A DNA stretch of 64,000 bases from Capsicum annuum (lineage: Eukaryota > Streptophyta > Magnoliopsida > Solanales > Solanaceae): assembly GCF_002878395.1 (NCBI RefSeq), contig NW_025881637.1, positions 1-64,000 of the forward strand, given 5' to 3'. Under the pieces are notes generated by a model. The model was not told the origin of the DNA, made no database searches, and saw only the letters and a program-made list of their open reading frames with translations. The translations under genes were made by a program, and so were the position numbers. Positions 49,256-60,593 of this stretch are shown here, piece after piece (positions within the stretch are counted from its first letter, which is position 1; the number at the start of each line of letters is the position of its first letter).

Positions 49256-51843
49256 TGTAATGCCTCAAAAATGGGTCCCTAGATGTCACATGGTGCTTAG
49301 GGTCATAAGTGATCCCAAGATAACCCTTTTACTGGCATACTTACAAGTAACTGAATAAATTACATAAATCTAAATAAAATCAGTGGGAACATAAAACTTT
49401 TTTGAAATGGATTAATACAAATCTAAATTTATAAGATTACAACTCTACTGTTACAAATAAAACTAAAATTAAATACATTAACATTACTGACTGTCTATGA
49501 AGCCTCTACTAGTACTGACTATAGGTAGCCGGGTCATGACTCCCAACTATCCAAACACAATACGATTGAATAAAGAAATTATAATACTTTTCGAACTGTA
49601 TAACTAACTCATGCCTTTGAATTAAAAGGACTCATCACCTGCTGACTAAAAGCTGCGAACTGACTGAATATGGTATATGCGCTACAACTTGTACCTACAT
49701 TATGAGACAATATAGCACATAGACGTATATGTGGATCAGTACTTTGAGGATGTACTGAGTATATGAGGGTTTATGCAATATTTAAATAATATCATCACTC
49801 TTTATAGAAATCATGCATGCTGATATAAGTGACTCACATAGCTTGAATAAATCTGAAATATAAATCTCATAAATCATGAATCATGAAACATATAGTGTAA
49901 ATCTCATGAGTCATTATACTTAGTTTCTAAAATTTGTATTCTTCTCTAATTCTCAAAACTTACAAAGTTGAAGAGATCTCAAAACAATAACTCTCAAAAC
50001 TCATGCTTTTATCCTGAGGAGAATAGGAGACTTCTTTTGAAACTTGAGGACTTAAAAGACTTGAGATTATGGAATTTTGGGACTTTAGAACTTTATAACT
50101 TTGGGATTGGGATTGGCAGTTTTTCTCACCGACATAAACAATGTGAGCTAACATGGAGTCCAATGTCTTACCCACGTTAGGGAGAGCTGTTCTACCCTTG
50201 CCATCAGAATAGAACCTTAACTTTAGTAATCACTATCTCGGCCTCGGGCCCATAAAGCTCAATCCTACGGTGGCATGTAGTTTTGGGGAATGAGACCTTG
50301 GAATCATACCCATCTCGGTGCTAAATACTACTCCAATACTTTGGCTAAGAACTTTAAGGAAATCCATCTTAAAATAGCATAAGGGTTTATAATAAAAACC
50401 AATTATGCTTGTCTTTGCTATAAATCATGAACTACATAAATAATGTGGATTCCTTATCTTAGATTAGGATCAAAAGATCAAATCTTTCTTATCAAAGCAT
50501 GCTAAATATATAAGCTTCTTGAAATAACAAAACTCAATCTTGGGAATTAAAGCTCATGCTTCAAACTTAAGTCAAAAAATCTCAAAATTCATGCTTGATA
50601 ACATAAACATTCGTAAATCATATTAAAATCTGAAAATTTTAGCAATGCTCATACAAATATAAACAAAACTCATAAAATTTATCTTCAAAAACTCTCAAAA
50701 ACTCAAAATCTTATAAATAGTGATAATGGGTATGAATCCCAATTTATAACTCATATATAAACATTCAAAATCATAGAAAAGCATCCAACTCAATATGCTT
50801 CTTGAAAGTAATTCAACACCATCAAATAATAAGATCAAGAATCTCAATATCATACTTAAACTCACTTTCTAAAATCTGAAAAATTGCGTTACGCGCATAA
50901 ATACATGAAAATAGTCATGCAATTCAATCACTTGTAAACTCATAATCTTCAAACAATATAAATTGTGTATAAACCCTAACTTCAATTTCATGGAAAATCA
51001 CATAAAATTCAGTAATTTATAAGTTAAAACAAGTTTTGGGCATAAGGACGAAAGGATTGTCCTTGTTGTAATCCCACATACCTTAATTGATGATTTTGAA
51101 TGAGAAAGTTTGTATCTTGGATTTCCTAGGATGAATTTAGTGTAAAATCTTGGACTTTTGAATCTCTAATGGTGTTCTTGAAGTTTCTTCTTGAGATTCT
51201 TGGATTAGTGAACCAAATTCATGGTTTTTCTTAAAGGTATTGTAATGAAATCTTGAATTTCTTGAATGGGAATTAGGATTTGTTCTTAAGGGAGGCTTGG
51301 AGAGAAATTATGAGTAAAGGGAAAAATAATGCTCCCTAAGGCTTTAATTATCTGTTATGGACGAGCTTGGATGAAGTAAAGGACCTCTTTGCCCTTAAAA
51401 ATGCAAAAACAGAACCTGGAAATTGGGTGCGTCTGATAGGGAATACGTCCCATTCTAATCGCGTGATGCTACCGTCTCTCTCACAAAAATGGTCATAACT
51501 TTTAGCTCGTTTATCGGATTTTCGCATAATTGGTATCATTGGAAAGATAATTAAATTTTCTACAATTTGTTGGGTATTGAGATAAAAAATTCCATGTATA
51601 TAAAATGTTATACACGTTTGAAGTAGACCCTTATAGATTCGAATATTGAATTTTTGATGAATCAAAGGATCTTAGCTCAACTTGGCTCTAAATGATTTCT
51701 ATGAACATTTTTAACCTCATGAGCATTCCAAACACTATTATAAAGATCATGAAACTTATATTCACATGAGAATTACTTGGATAATCCCTTATACACATAA
51801 GAACGGCAGTTTATAGACTAGCCCAAAAATGTGGGGCATTACA
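49256..51843 (-). repeat. Element G 5' LTR
   Basis: 2588 bp. Starts tgtaatgcctcaaaaatggg and ends gtggggcattaca. Confidence 0.9.
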
Positions 51844-51974
51844 TAGCCCCACCCTTAACTTAAAATCATGCAATGTCCCCAATGCATCAAACTAAAGCAC
51901 GAGAGTTAGAAACATACCTATAGCACCATGGGTGAGAAGATCTTATGTCAATCACATAATACGAATACAAATAA

Positions 51975-53040
51975 CAAAATACGTTGGGTTGCCTCCCAAG
52001 AAGCGCCTAATTTAGTGTCGCGGCATGACCCAACTCAACTTTTTCCTCCACCTTGAGGATATGAATTTCACCGCCAACTTAGAGTCCATCTTATTGCCTC
52101 ACTAATAGGGGAGTGGTACAAAACTTAAGAAGTCGAGTAATGGATTGAGCGTGGTAAACAACTCGACCTTAAAGTAAGGTGTGTTTTTATGTTGCTTGTC
52201 TAATGTAAAATCAAGAATATAGGATTCTTGTTCCTCATCTTCACACTCTTCTACTATTTTAAATGATTCTAAAGACAAGATATAATCTAAACATAATGTA
52301 CAAAAGTGCTTTGAATAAGGCCCAATCAATCCTACTTCAAAATTTACACGCTCACTTTTATTCACCTTCTCGACATCTTCACTACGAATTAGGCTAGAGT
52401 CTTTATTAAAGATTTTCTTGGTTTCTTCTTTTGCCTCTAGTACCATGTCCTCAATCTTGGCATCATCTCTGTTGGTTCGTTCGGTTGGTTGGGAAATAAC
52501 TGAGGGTTGCTCAACATCAATATAGGGTTCTTGCTCCTCATCTTCACACTCTTCCATTATTTTAAATGATTCCATAGACAAAATATCATCTAAACATAAT
52601 ATAGAAGAATACTTTGAATGATTGACCTCTATATCTATCTCCTTATGAATGATTGACTTCATGTTTTAATGCATATCACATACGATATCATACGTTTCTT
52701 TTTAGAGATCTAACATTAGTTGAAACATAGCTTCAATGCCACTTTTTTCGGTGCTTCATTCTTCCTTTTCTTGACCATAAGACCTATCGAACTCATAAGA
52801 AGAACTAGAATTTAGGTTAGCGCAATAGGGGAAGGGGGCATTTAGGCAATCACTCCAAAGTCCATCTTGACCGCCACATAAAGAACAATCATACTCCCGG
52901 TAGGACAGAGATAGTGCACACATCTCTCTCCAGAGAGCATATCTACAATCTTGCCAAAAGTGAGGTCCATCACAATATGGACATGGATCATCAAGATAAG
53001 ATTTCCAACCACCAAGCTCATGTTCATTCCACGATGCCAT
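51975..53040 (-). pseudogene. Element A mini-gag: zinc-knuckle ORF with duplicated segment
   Basis: From the ATG at 53040 the ORF reads MASWNEHELGGWKSYLDD, then a CX2CX3HX4C segment CPYCDGPHFWQDC and a related CSLCGGQDGLWSDC, ending in stops near 52755. The next stretch (52662-52102) is open for 186 codons. It contains two copies of a roughly 30-residue unit (LCLDDILSMESFKIMEECED and LCLDYILSLESFKIVEECED), an acidic/charged middle, and the conserved end FKVELFTTLNPLL and FVPLPY. Further down lie WRKKLSWVMPRH and IRRFLG. The MASW start, knuckles and tail match the ORF of element C, so it is a shared family gene rather than chance. Function is inferred to be nucleocapsid-like; there is no capsid, protease or polymerase. 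Confidence 0.7.
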
Positions 53041-53167
53041 AGTAATAAGTAAACTAAAATAAAAATCTCCCTAACTCAAGAAATAAAAGAAAACTAAAAA
53101 CAAATATTTACAAGTTTGAATTCAAGCAAGTAGGTTAAAATTCCAAAGCAACTCAATACACCAAATT

Positions 53168-53187
53168 GTTCCTCGGCAACAGCGCCA
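53168..53187 (-). other. Element A primer-binding site (tRNA-Asp)
   Basis: The minus strand reads TGGCGCTGTTGCCGAGGAAC, 5 bases from the LTR. It matches 16 of the first 18 positions of the tRNA-Asp site TGGCGCCGTTGCCGGGGA. It is the best preserved primer site in the window. Confidence 0.9.
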
Positions 53188-53192
53188 ATTTT

Positions 53193-54764
53193 TTATAACA
53201 CTCAACCTACACATCAATTTTGTGCAAAGCGGTCATCGTTAATATAATTAGCCAACATTGGAGTTGGGGTCGAATCCACGAGGAATAATGTAAGTGGCGA
53301 TTAAACTAATTTAAAACTATAGATACAAGTTAAATTCAAATAAATGATACGAAAAGATAAAATAGGGGTTTTTAATGATTGAACAAAAGTTATTAACACT
53401 TCAATTCGCCTTAGAACTCAAAGCTTAAACTGCAATATTTCAAATCAATGATATAGAGAAACTAGAGTTGTGTTCACTATGATTAGTAATCCTCCATTGA
53501 ATAATAGTTGTAGTTTGGATTCTCGTGACTTATGGGAAATACAAAATTATTTGTATCGACAGTTTATCTAAGTATTTCTAAACCTGCCTAGATGTTGAGT
53601 TCCTTAATTCTCTCGAACTTAGGAAACTTCTATTCACACTGATTTTATTTTGAGTTAATTAATCTTGTACAACATTAATCATTAGATGTGAACTTAACCT
53701 TCCCAAATCCTCATTGATAATTTACTACCTTTAGTTTATTTCTCAGTTCGAGCAAATCAACATAAGGCGAGATCTATTTTTTGCAACCAATAAAAAATAA
53801 TTAATACAAAAGCATTATCAAGATGTTCCCACAATCACTCGAACCCTAACCAGCTATTAAGACAATACAAGGGTAATCATAGATCCCATAACCCTAGTTG
53901 TGGGCTTTAGTTCCACATGAAAGAGAAAGCAATAACAATAACTGAATTCATAATTCAAAGTGATTAAACTTACAAAAGATGTAGTCATAAATTTATTCTC
54001 TTCCCAAATTCAAGAAGAATATCTCATAACTAAATCAAAGAATTGAAAAGTGAAATCCAAGTTTAGAGACCAAAGAGAAGTAAAGTAATCTTTTGAATAA
54101 ATTCCAGATGTTAAGCCCTAAAACAAGTGAGGAAATGGATTAATATCGAGAAGTTCAAGATGCCCTAGAAACCCTTCAACCTTGCCTTAAATACTTAGCT
54201 TAATTTTGGAAGCAAATCACAGCATACAACTTTTTCTCGCACAGGTGACAACAACATGTGATGACTTATCAGGGGTTTGATGGCTTATTAGACATGTCGC
54301 TAACTCCTCTCTATATTTGATATGTTGTTATCTTCAGCTGATGACGAGTCTGTTGGCTTATCAAAGATCTGATGACTTATCACGGAATGTCGTCACTTAC
54401 TTCAACTCAACTTCTGAACACTACCTAAGGCTGACGATAATCCTGAAAACTTATCACAAAGTGGATGTCTTATCAGCAGATGTCATCACTTTAAAAATCT
54501 AACTCCTATACACTGCCTAAGGCTGACGATGACTTTGACGACTTATCATAGAGCTGATGACTTATCAAACAAGTCATCAACTATGCTTTAATGTCTGTTT
54601 GCTCCATTTCATCACTATTGACTTCATTGTCATTGGTTTTTTTACATCTTGACTTTACTTCAATATCAACAAGAAAACAATCAAATACGACAAAATTTTC
54701 TTAGGAATTTACAATTATTCTGAGTTAAAAGCCTTAAATCTGCTAACATCAAGCTTGCACATCA
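53193..54764 (-). repeat. Element A 5' LTR
   Basis: 1572 bp, partner of 39910-41482. TATA-like TATTTAAG lies near 54187-54194 on the minus strand. The U3 motif array is at about 54240-54600, immediately upstream. Confidence 0.93.
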
Positions 54765-54843
54765 CTCATGTAGATGAGGATTAGTAGGAATTAGAGAAGG
54801 ATATTCACCGCTTGGCTAACCTTGGAGTTTGTTTCTTAGACTC
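54765..54843 (+). pseudogene. Element T pol part 2: 79-bp fragment between A and B
   Basis: Continues the T reading frame after the ctcat duplication: HVDEDXXELEKDIHRLANLG then VCFLDSD, which is the chromovirus RNase H/integrase linker. The right edge gactc is the TSD of element B. Confidence 0.88.
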
Positions 54844-56645
54844 TGACAGGATCCAAGCACACATACAAGTGTACGTGGTCTACCAAGTAATATAGTGGCC
54901 TTCAAGAAAGCCAAGTTATCGATCTCACAGACACTATATTTGGCAACGATTTGATTTTGGCTTACAATTTAGATTCACTTGATGTGACAGTAACCAAAAG
55001 AGAGAATTGAGTTTTTAAATTGCAAGTAAAGTAAATAATGCATAAAGTAAAGATCTTGTAACAATCAATAGGAGAAAACGTAGGGTTGATAACTCTAAAC
55101 AATTATATTATGCTATCGAATTTCATTCGCTAACTTGCTTATCTTGGTCGTTGATTTGTAGGCTTAATTACGCAATTATGATTTCCCAACCTCTAATCAG
55201 TTACCTAAGTTGAACCTTACACCTACATCATTGAGCGGACATATAATAATTCACTTAAGTTCTTAACAAATATCATCCTAAATATGAATCAAGTAAGGTA
55301 TCTAAGTACATACCTGTCCTAGATACTAATTTAAGTTTCTTATTTTATAAAGAATCAAGAACAATACTCTGCTTATTCCCATGTTCTATCACCTTATTCC
55401 CTCTCTTGAGTTCACAAGGTTGACAATGGATAGATTCTAAGGGGCAAGAATCCTTAAAATTGTTAAAACGAGAATACACAAACAACCAATATTAATAAGC
55501 AAAGAAAACAAACTCAATCCATAGCAATAATAATCATGTTCTTGGCTTCAACCCCGGAAAGGGGGCGTTTAGCCACGCATAGTCATAATCATAATCATAA
55601 AATAGAAATTAACGACTAAAAATATGAATTAACTAAATAAAAGTATTAAAAAACTAATAAAAAGGTTGTACAAGCTCTTTGCTCTCCAAAATATGCTCAA
55701 AGATGTGTAAAAATGTGATACAACATGTATTTATAGAATAGGAGCAAGTCCTTTCCGTGTTGGGAAAGAAAACCTTTAGTTATTTAGCCTCGGACTAGTT
55801 GGGGCGGTGCCCTGGGTATATCCCCACTCCAAGTGGAGCGTCACCTTAATATCGCCCTAACTTTCTGGAATTTGTTCTAAAAAAATTTTCTAAGGAAAAG
55901 GGGGCACTGAAATGAGCCCACGTCGTGGGCTAATCGTCTCTAGGACAAACACGCGCCAAATGGTGTAAATCTTGGGCCTCTTATAATTCCATTTTTGTTT
56001 TGAACACATCCATTGGACACTATATCACTCTACATGTACCAACGACATTACAAGGGTCAAAAAGTTTATCAATCTGCGTATTTATTCTTCGTTGAGCTAT
56101 TCTGAGCCTTTTTGAGTTGTTCCCACTTGATTTGAAGCTTGTATATCCTTAATATATCATAATAATCTATTAATCAAGCATTATATAGCATTAAAAACAA
56201 TAATTTAAATCTTATAACAACACAACATCCAACACGACGAATTAGAAACATCAGCTAAGCATAGGCTAATTTCACTTTGATCTTTAACTCATTATTTTAG
56301 CCCTTGGCTTGATCTAATTAACCCATGAGCATTATCAAAAAGTTTTTTCACATATAAATACATAATAACAACCTTAGGAACTCATTAAACACATTATAAC
56401 CCAACACGATAGACTAGACAAATACCAAGCTCAAGCAAGTACACTAGTTTTTCGGGTTGAACTCTAAATGAATCTTTTAGGTCCAAACTTGTTTGAAACT
56501 CACTTTGAACATCAAAAATACATATTTTAACACTAAGATACACATTTATATCATTATACACCCATATAGCACATGAATCATCATCAAAACAATGCAAAAA
56601 AGTCTATAATAGTGACACTTGAATACATAAATACACCCAACATCA
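54844..56645 (-). repeat. Element B 3' LTR
   Basis: 1802 bp. Plus-strand start tgacaggatccaagcacaca, end cacccaacatca. TATA (minus CTATAAATACA) at 55727-55737; hairpin module at 55541-55585; perfect dyad agcccacg-t-cgtgggct at 55915-55931 in U3. Confidence 0.93.
55727..55737 (-). promoter_or_regulatory. TATA box in element B LTR
   Basis: Minus strand CTATAAATACA, repeated at 61457-61467 in the partner LTR. It lies about 170 bases upstream (in sense) of the hairpin module, so the hairpin would be in the transcript leader. Confidence 0.6.
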
Positions 56646-58270
56646 CCACCCCACACTTAATTCCTTGTTCATCCTCAAATAACTCTTTACTATAAGCCTC
56701 ATGATTTAGAGATTCTGCACTTCTACTACATACAAGATACTCAAGCTATTACTACAATGACTACATGGAATGCTAGTTACTATATAAGCATGTTACAAAC
56801 ACAATTGAAAGCTTATGAACACTACTCCAAAACATCCTAGCCTCAAGTATTTACTCAACAAGTTGGAAAACTCATGCACATCATTCAATCAAAGACATCA
56901 TACAAATCATGCATATTCATCAAACATAATCCCTCACAATAAGAAGTTACCCATAATTACTCACAATTAAGCAATTTAAAACATGATGGGTACAACAATC
57001 AATTTACGCTCACTCTCACAAAGAATTCACAAGTTACACACAATGAACCATAGGCTTTCCCTTAGTGTAATGATCCACTAATAGTCGAATGTAAAGCTTA
57101 AGATCAATTAGGACTTTTCCAGATTGTAATATAGGCTAAGGGATGGGTAGAAACTATTTGAGAATAGTGACTAACCTCTCTAAGAGCTTTAATACACTAT
57201 ATTATAAAATTAGAACCAATCTCCACCAACCAATTACATAATTTTTTACCACCCCATTATTTTATTTTACCCCATCTCTTTTAAGAATTTTCACAAACAC
57301 TTGGTGGACACACAGTTTAATACCACAAGAATCAATTTTTTCTATTTTTTCACAAACATGGAAATATTTTTAGCATAAAGTATATCACAACCATCCACCA
57401 AAAATCAATTATTAACACTAATAGGAATTACCTTAGGGTATCAATTTCACCTTTTTTTCCTTCAATTTCTCAAACTCCCTTTTTCAATATTTCTTTCTTT
57501 TTAAAGAACTTAGGAGCTTTTTTGATCAAATTATGGTCTATCAAAGAAGGAGATTAGGCTACATATGAAGCTACCAAAGAAAAATCTAAAGGCTCAATGG
57601 GGTTAACTAGGATAATGCACAATGGGTAGGATACATAGAAGGTATAGAACAAGGCTATCAAAGAAATGTCAATATCATCTCCTAAACCCACATTCTTTAT
57701 TTTGCTTCACATACACTGGGAAAGTTCTAAACATCATATGCAACAAGAAATATACAAAATTCTCACACTCACATGAAACATGCTCAACTCAATAGGATCA
57801 TCATAGACTCTCAACCAAACAATTGCATAAATTTAAAATTATGCCAATAAGTACAAGAGTCACAAACATGAGCCCAGGAGTTTCAAAAATAGCAATTCAT
57901 ATCAATCAACATGCTTTTACAAACAAACCTATTTGCATCATGTAATCAAAAATAGCACCAACAAGAATATCTCAAACAAAAAATTTAAAATTGAGCCAAA
58001 AATTTGTAAATTTACTCACTCCACACTTAAAGATCTACTTTGTCCCTAAAGTAAACTTTTAAATTAAGAGATAGAAATACTCTCTAAGGCCTTTAGGCCT
58101 ATCTAGTAGCATTTTCATACATAAATAAGGTCCATAGAATCTGACACTCATTCTTCGTCATGCTTCAAGCTTAATTTTATGGTACTAAGACTTTCCACTA
58201 ACCTATGACTCAACCAAAAACAAAAACTACGTGAAGTAAAAACATAAAAATTAAAAATAAAATATACCTA
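56646..58270 (-). other. Element B 3' noncoding region
   Basis: Purine tract at 56646-56658, then noncoding DNA collinear with 11252-12950 of element C. No coding frame. Confidence 0.7.
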
Positions 58271-58900
58271 ATTAACTTGGATTGCCTTCCAAGCAGTACC
58301 TAATTTAGTGTCATACCGCAACCCATATCAACTCAACCATATTCCTTCACCCTTTTAATCCCTGTTGAGAGCCAATTTTTATTTCTTTTCTGACCTCTTT
58401 TTCCTTTCAACATGTTGGGAATTGGTGGTCTTATCTTAGGTCACTCAATCAGATAGTTAGAAAAGGTCTTTGGTAGATTAAACACCCTACACTCATCCCT
58501 TTTAATCATATTAATCATGCATAAATCTGTATATAAGGCACTTTTAATGGGTGTTTTGTAAACATCAAATACCACCTTTTCATCATCTACCCTCATCTTG
58601 AGTGTGCCTTCTCTAACATCAATCAAAGCCCCTCCGATTGCTAAGAATGGACGCTCCAAAATAATTGGTACCTGTTCGTCTGCCACAAAATCAAGAACAA
58701 AAAAGTCAGTAGAAATAACAAATTTACCAACCTTTATGAGGGCATCCTGAATGATTCCTTCCAAATATAGTATGAAATCGTCTGCTAGCTAAAAAACCAC
58801 GATGGTCGATCTAGGCTTTCCCAAGCCTAATTTTTTAAATAGAGATAGGGGCATCAAATTTATACTTGCCCCTAAATCACACAATGCATAAAAATCTTTA
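58271..58900 (-). pseudogene. Element B aspartic protease
   Basis: Retroviral-type aspartic protease that cleaves the polyprotein. The minus strand reads ALCDLGASINLMPLSLFKKL (active-site DLGA, as in Athila-type proteases), GLGKPRSTIVVF, a stop, then LADDFILYLEGIIQDALIKV, FFVLDFVADEQVPIILERPF, LAIGGALIDVREGTLKMRV and DDEKVVFDVYK (58764-58441). The frame then runs directly into the conserved tail (KRVKEYG, MTLN stop, LLGRQSKL) near 58270-58330 without an RT. One stop within the domain makes it defective. Confidence 0.88.
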
Positions 58901-60574
58901 CACCTAATTTGAATGGGAATAGAAAACTTTCCCTAATATTTCAGTTTCTTGGGGATCTTTTATGTTATCACAGCACTACACTCTTTAGTGAGTGTTATTG
59001 CTCCCACATCTTGAAATTTCACCTTCTTCACCACCACATCCCTCAAGTACTTTGTATACTTAGTTATACTCCACAAAATATCTAAAAGAGGTAAATTAAT
59101 ATGAAGATCTTTGAATGTATCAATGAACTTTTTGATTAGGGCATCCTCCTTCGCTTTTATTTTCCTTTGAGGGAAGGGTAGTGGACGCCAGTTCTTTACT
59201 TATAGTTCAATAACTTTTTCCTTCAAGTACTCAGACTTTCTTAAATTTTCAGCAACTTTGTCAATAACCTGTTGGGTCACAACATCAGCATCTACCTCTT
59301 TAGTTGCCTTTGGAGGTTCTTTATGAAGCTCTTTACCATTTCTCATGGCGATTGCCATGATTTGTTTTAGATTTTCTGTATCATCATGCAGACCACCTTA
59401 AGTATGGGTATTTAATGCTTATTGTATTTTCTCAACTTGCAACTCTAAATTTCTGTGGGATACTTTTTGACTTTATAACTCTGCCCTTTGACTGTTCAGA
59501 TCCGCAATTAATTATGTTTGACTCACTAAGAGTTGTTTCATCATCTCTTCCATGTTGCTCATTGACTGATTTAATTGGGCCTGTGGCTGTGGGGAATTCT
59601 ATAACTGATTTGATGGCTGAGTTTTCCACTTCATATTGTAGGCATTACTATAATTTAGCCTTTGAGCATTGCCTACATACATTATAGATTCCAAATTTAA
59701 AGCACACATGGTAGCCGTATAACCACTATTTTTGCATACTTCATACCAACTTGTAGCTTTCCATCCATTGACTATGGTTGTAGGTTGTGTTGCTCCCAAC
59801 TTCATACTATTAAATGATGTGTTTATCAAATTCTGCAATGTAGAAACCTGAGCTGATAGGGCTGTAAATTGGTCCAGCTCTAATATACTCACAATTCTTT
59901 TCATGGAAATTCTAGAATCTGAATGCCACTCTAGATTTCCTTGTGCTATACAGTTCAGTAATGTGTACAGCTCATCATAAGTTATCTCCAATGCTTGACC
60001 ACCAGCACATAAATATAGCAAAATCTTTGTATTATGATCAAGAGCTTCTACAAAAGTATAAGCAAGTACCTCATTCTACTATTGGTGGTATGGACAATCC
60101 CGAAGAGGGGCCTTAAATTATTCCCAAGCATGATATAGATTTTCATCAGGCTTCTATTTGAAGCTCACTATCTCACTGTGAAGTCTCAAAGTCTTGCCTG
60201 ATGAAAAGAATCTAATGAGGAATCTTCAAGCTAAGTCATCCTATTTTGTGATTGAATTGGCCGGCTCTACATTCAACCACTTTTTAGATTCCCCAATAAG
60301 TGAATAGGAAAACAATGTCAGCCTCACATAATCAGGAGTCACCCAGGTTAGAGTGAATGTGTCTGTAAGCTCAATGAAGGTCTACAAGTAGACTTGTGGA
60401 TCCTCTTGTGAAAGATCTGCAAACTATCCACTACTAATAAGAAGTTTCACCATATTGTATTTCAACTCAAAATTCCCCTCAAGCTTCTAGTCTTTGATTT
60501 GGTGAAGTTAAATTTGTCGGAAGTGGGACTGCCACTTCCCTAACCTTCCTACTAGTTGCTTATTGTTCAGCCAT
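58901..60574 (-). pseudogene. Element B gag
   Basis: Capsid/nucleocapsid precursor. From the ATG at 60574: MAEQ, stop, ATSRKVREVAVPLPTNLTSP, FELKYNMVKLLISSG, DYVRLTLFSYSLIGESKKWL, NVEPANSIT, FLIRFFSSGKT (capsid core), then GGQALEITYDELYTLLNCIA. An open 140-codon stretch (60021-59602) ends in the zinc knuckle region YEVCKNSGYTATMC followed by YVGNAQRLNYSNAYNMKW. The CCHC knuckle has lost its first Cys and the His (both Tyr). The domain order matches Athila-like gag in Solanaceae. Several stops make it inactive. The ATG overlaps the primer site. Confidence 0.88.
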
Positions 60575-60587
60575 AGGAATAGTGCCA
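60570..60587 (-). other. Element B primer-binding site, overlapping the gag start codon
   Basis: The minus strand reads TGGCACTATTCCTATGGC, 6 bases from the LTR. It keeps the TGGC-C--TT-C core of the tRNA-Asp site, but the 3' half is replaced by the gag ATG context. The gag ATG is at 60574-60572. Confidence 0.55.
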
Positions 60588-60593
60588 AAAACT

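Larger units (their letters stand above)
42894..51843 (-). mobile_element. Element G: large non-coding LTR retrotransposon (LARD-like, Tekay-type ends)
   Basis: LTRs at 42894-45474 and 49256-51843. The minus-strand purine tract CCCAAGGGGGAGATAA abuts the 3' LTR and a tRNA-Met primer site abuts the 5' LTR. The internal 3.8 kb has no recognisable gag or pol, so it is non-autonomous. LTR and tract sequences resemble Tekay/Del chromoviruses. Flanking pentamers are tacgc and tagcc, which agree at three of five bases. It sits inside element A and is therefore younger. Confidence 0.87.
39910..54764 (-). mobile_element. Element A: non-autonomous Athila-like LTR retrotransposon
   Basis: LTRs at 39910-41482 (1573 bp) and 53193-54764 (1572 bp) flank it, with a perfect TSD ctcat (39905-39909 and 54765-54769) in the pol of element T. 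After removing element G (42894-51843) the internal DNA is only about 2.76 kb: primer site, one small ORF and a 3' noncoding region. No protease, RT or integrase. It reads on the minus strand. Confidence 0.92.
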
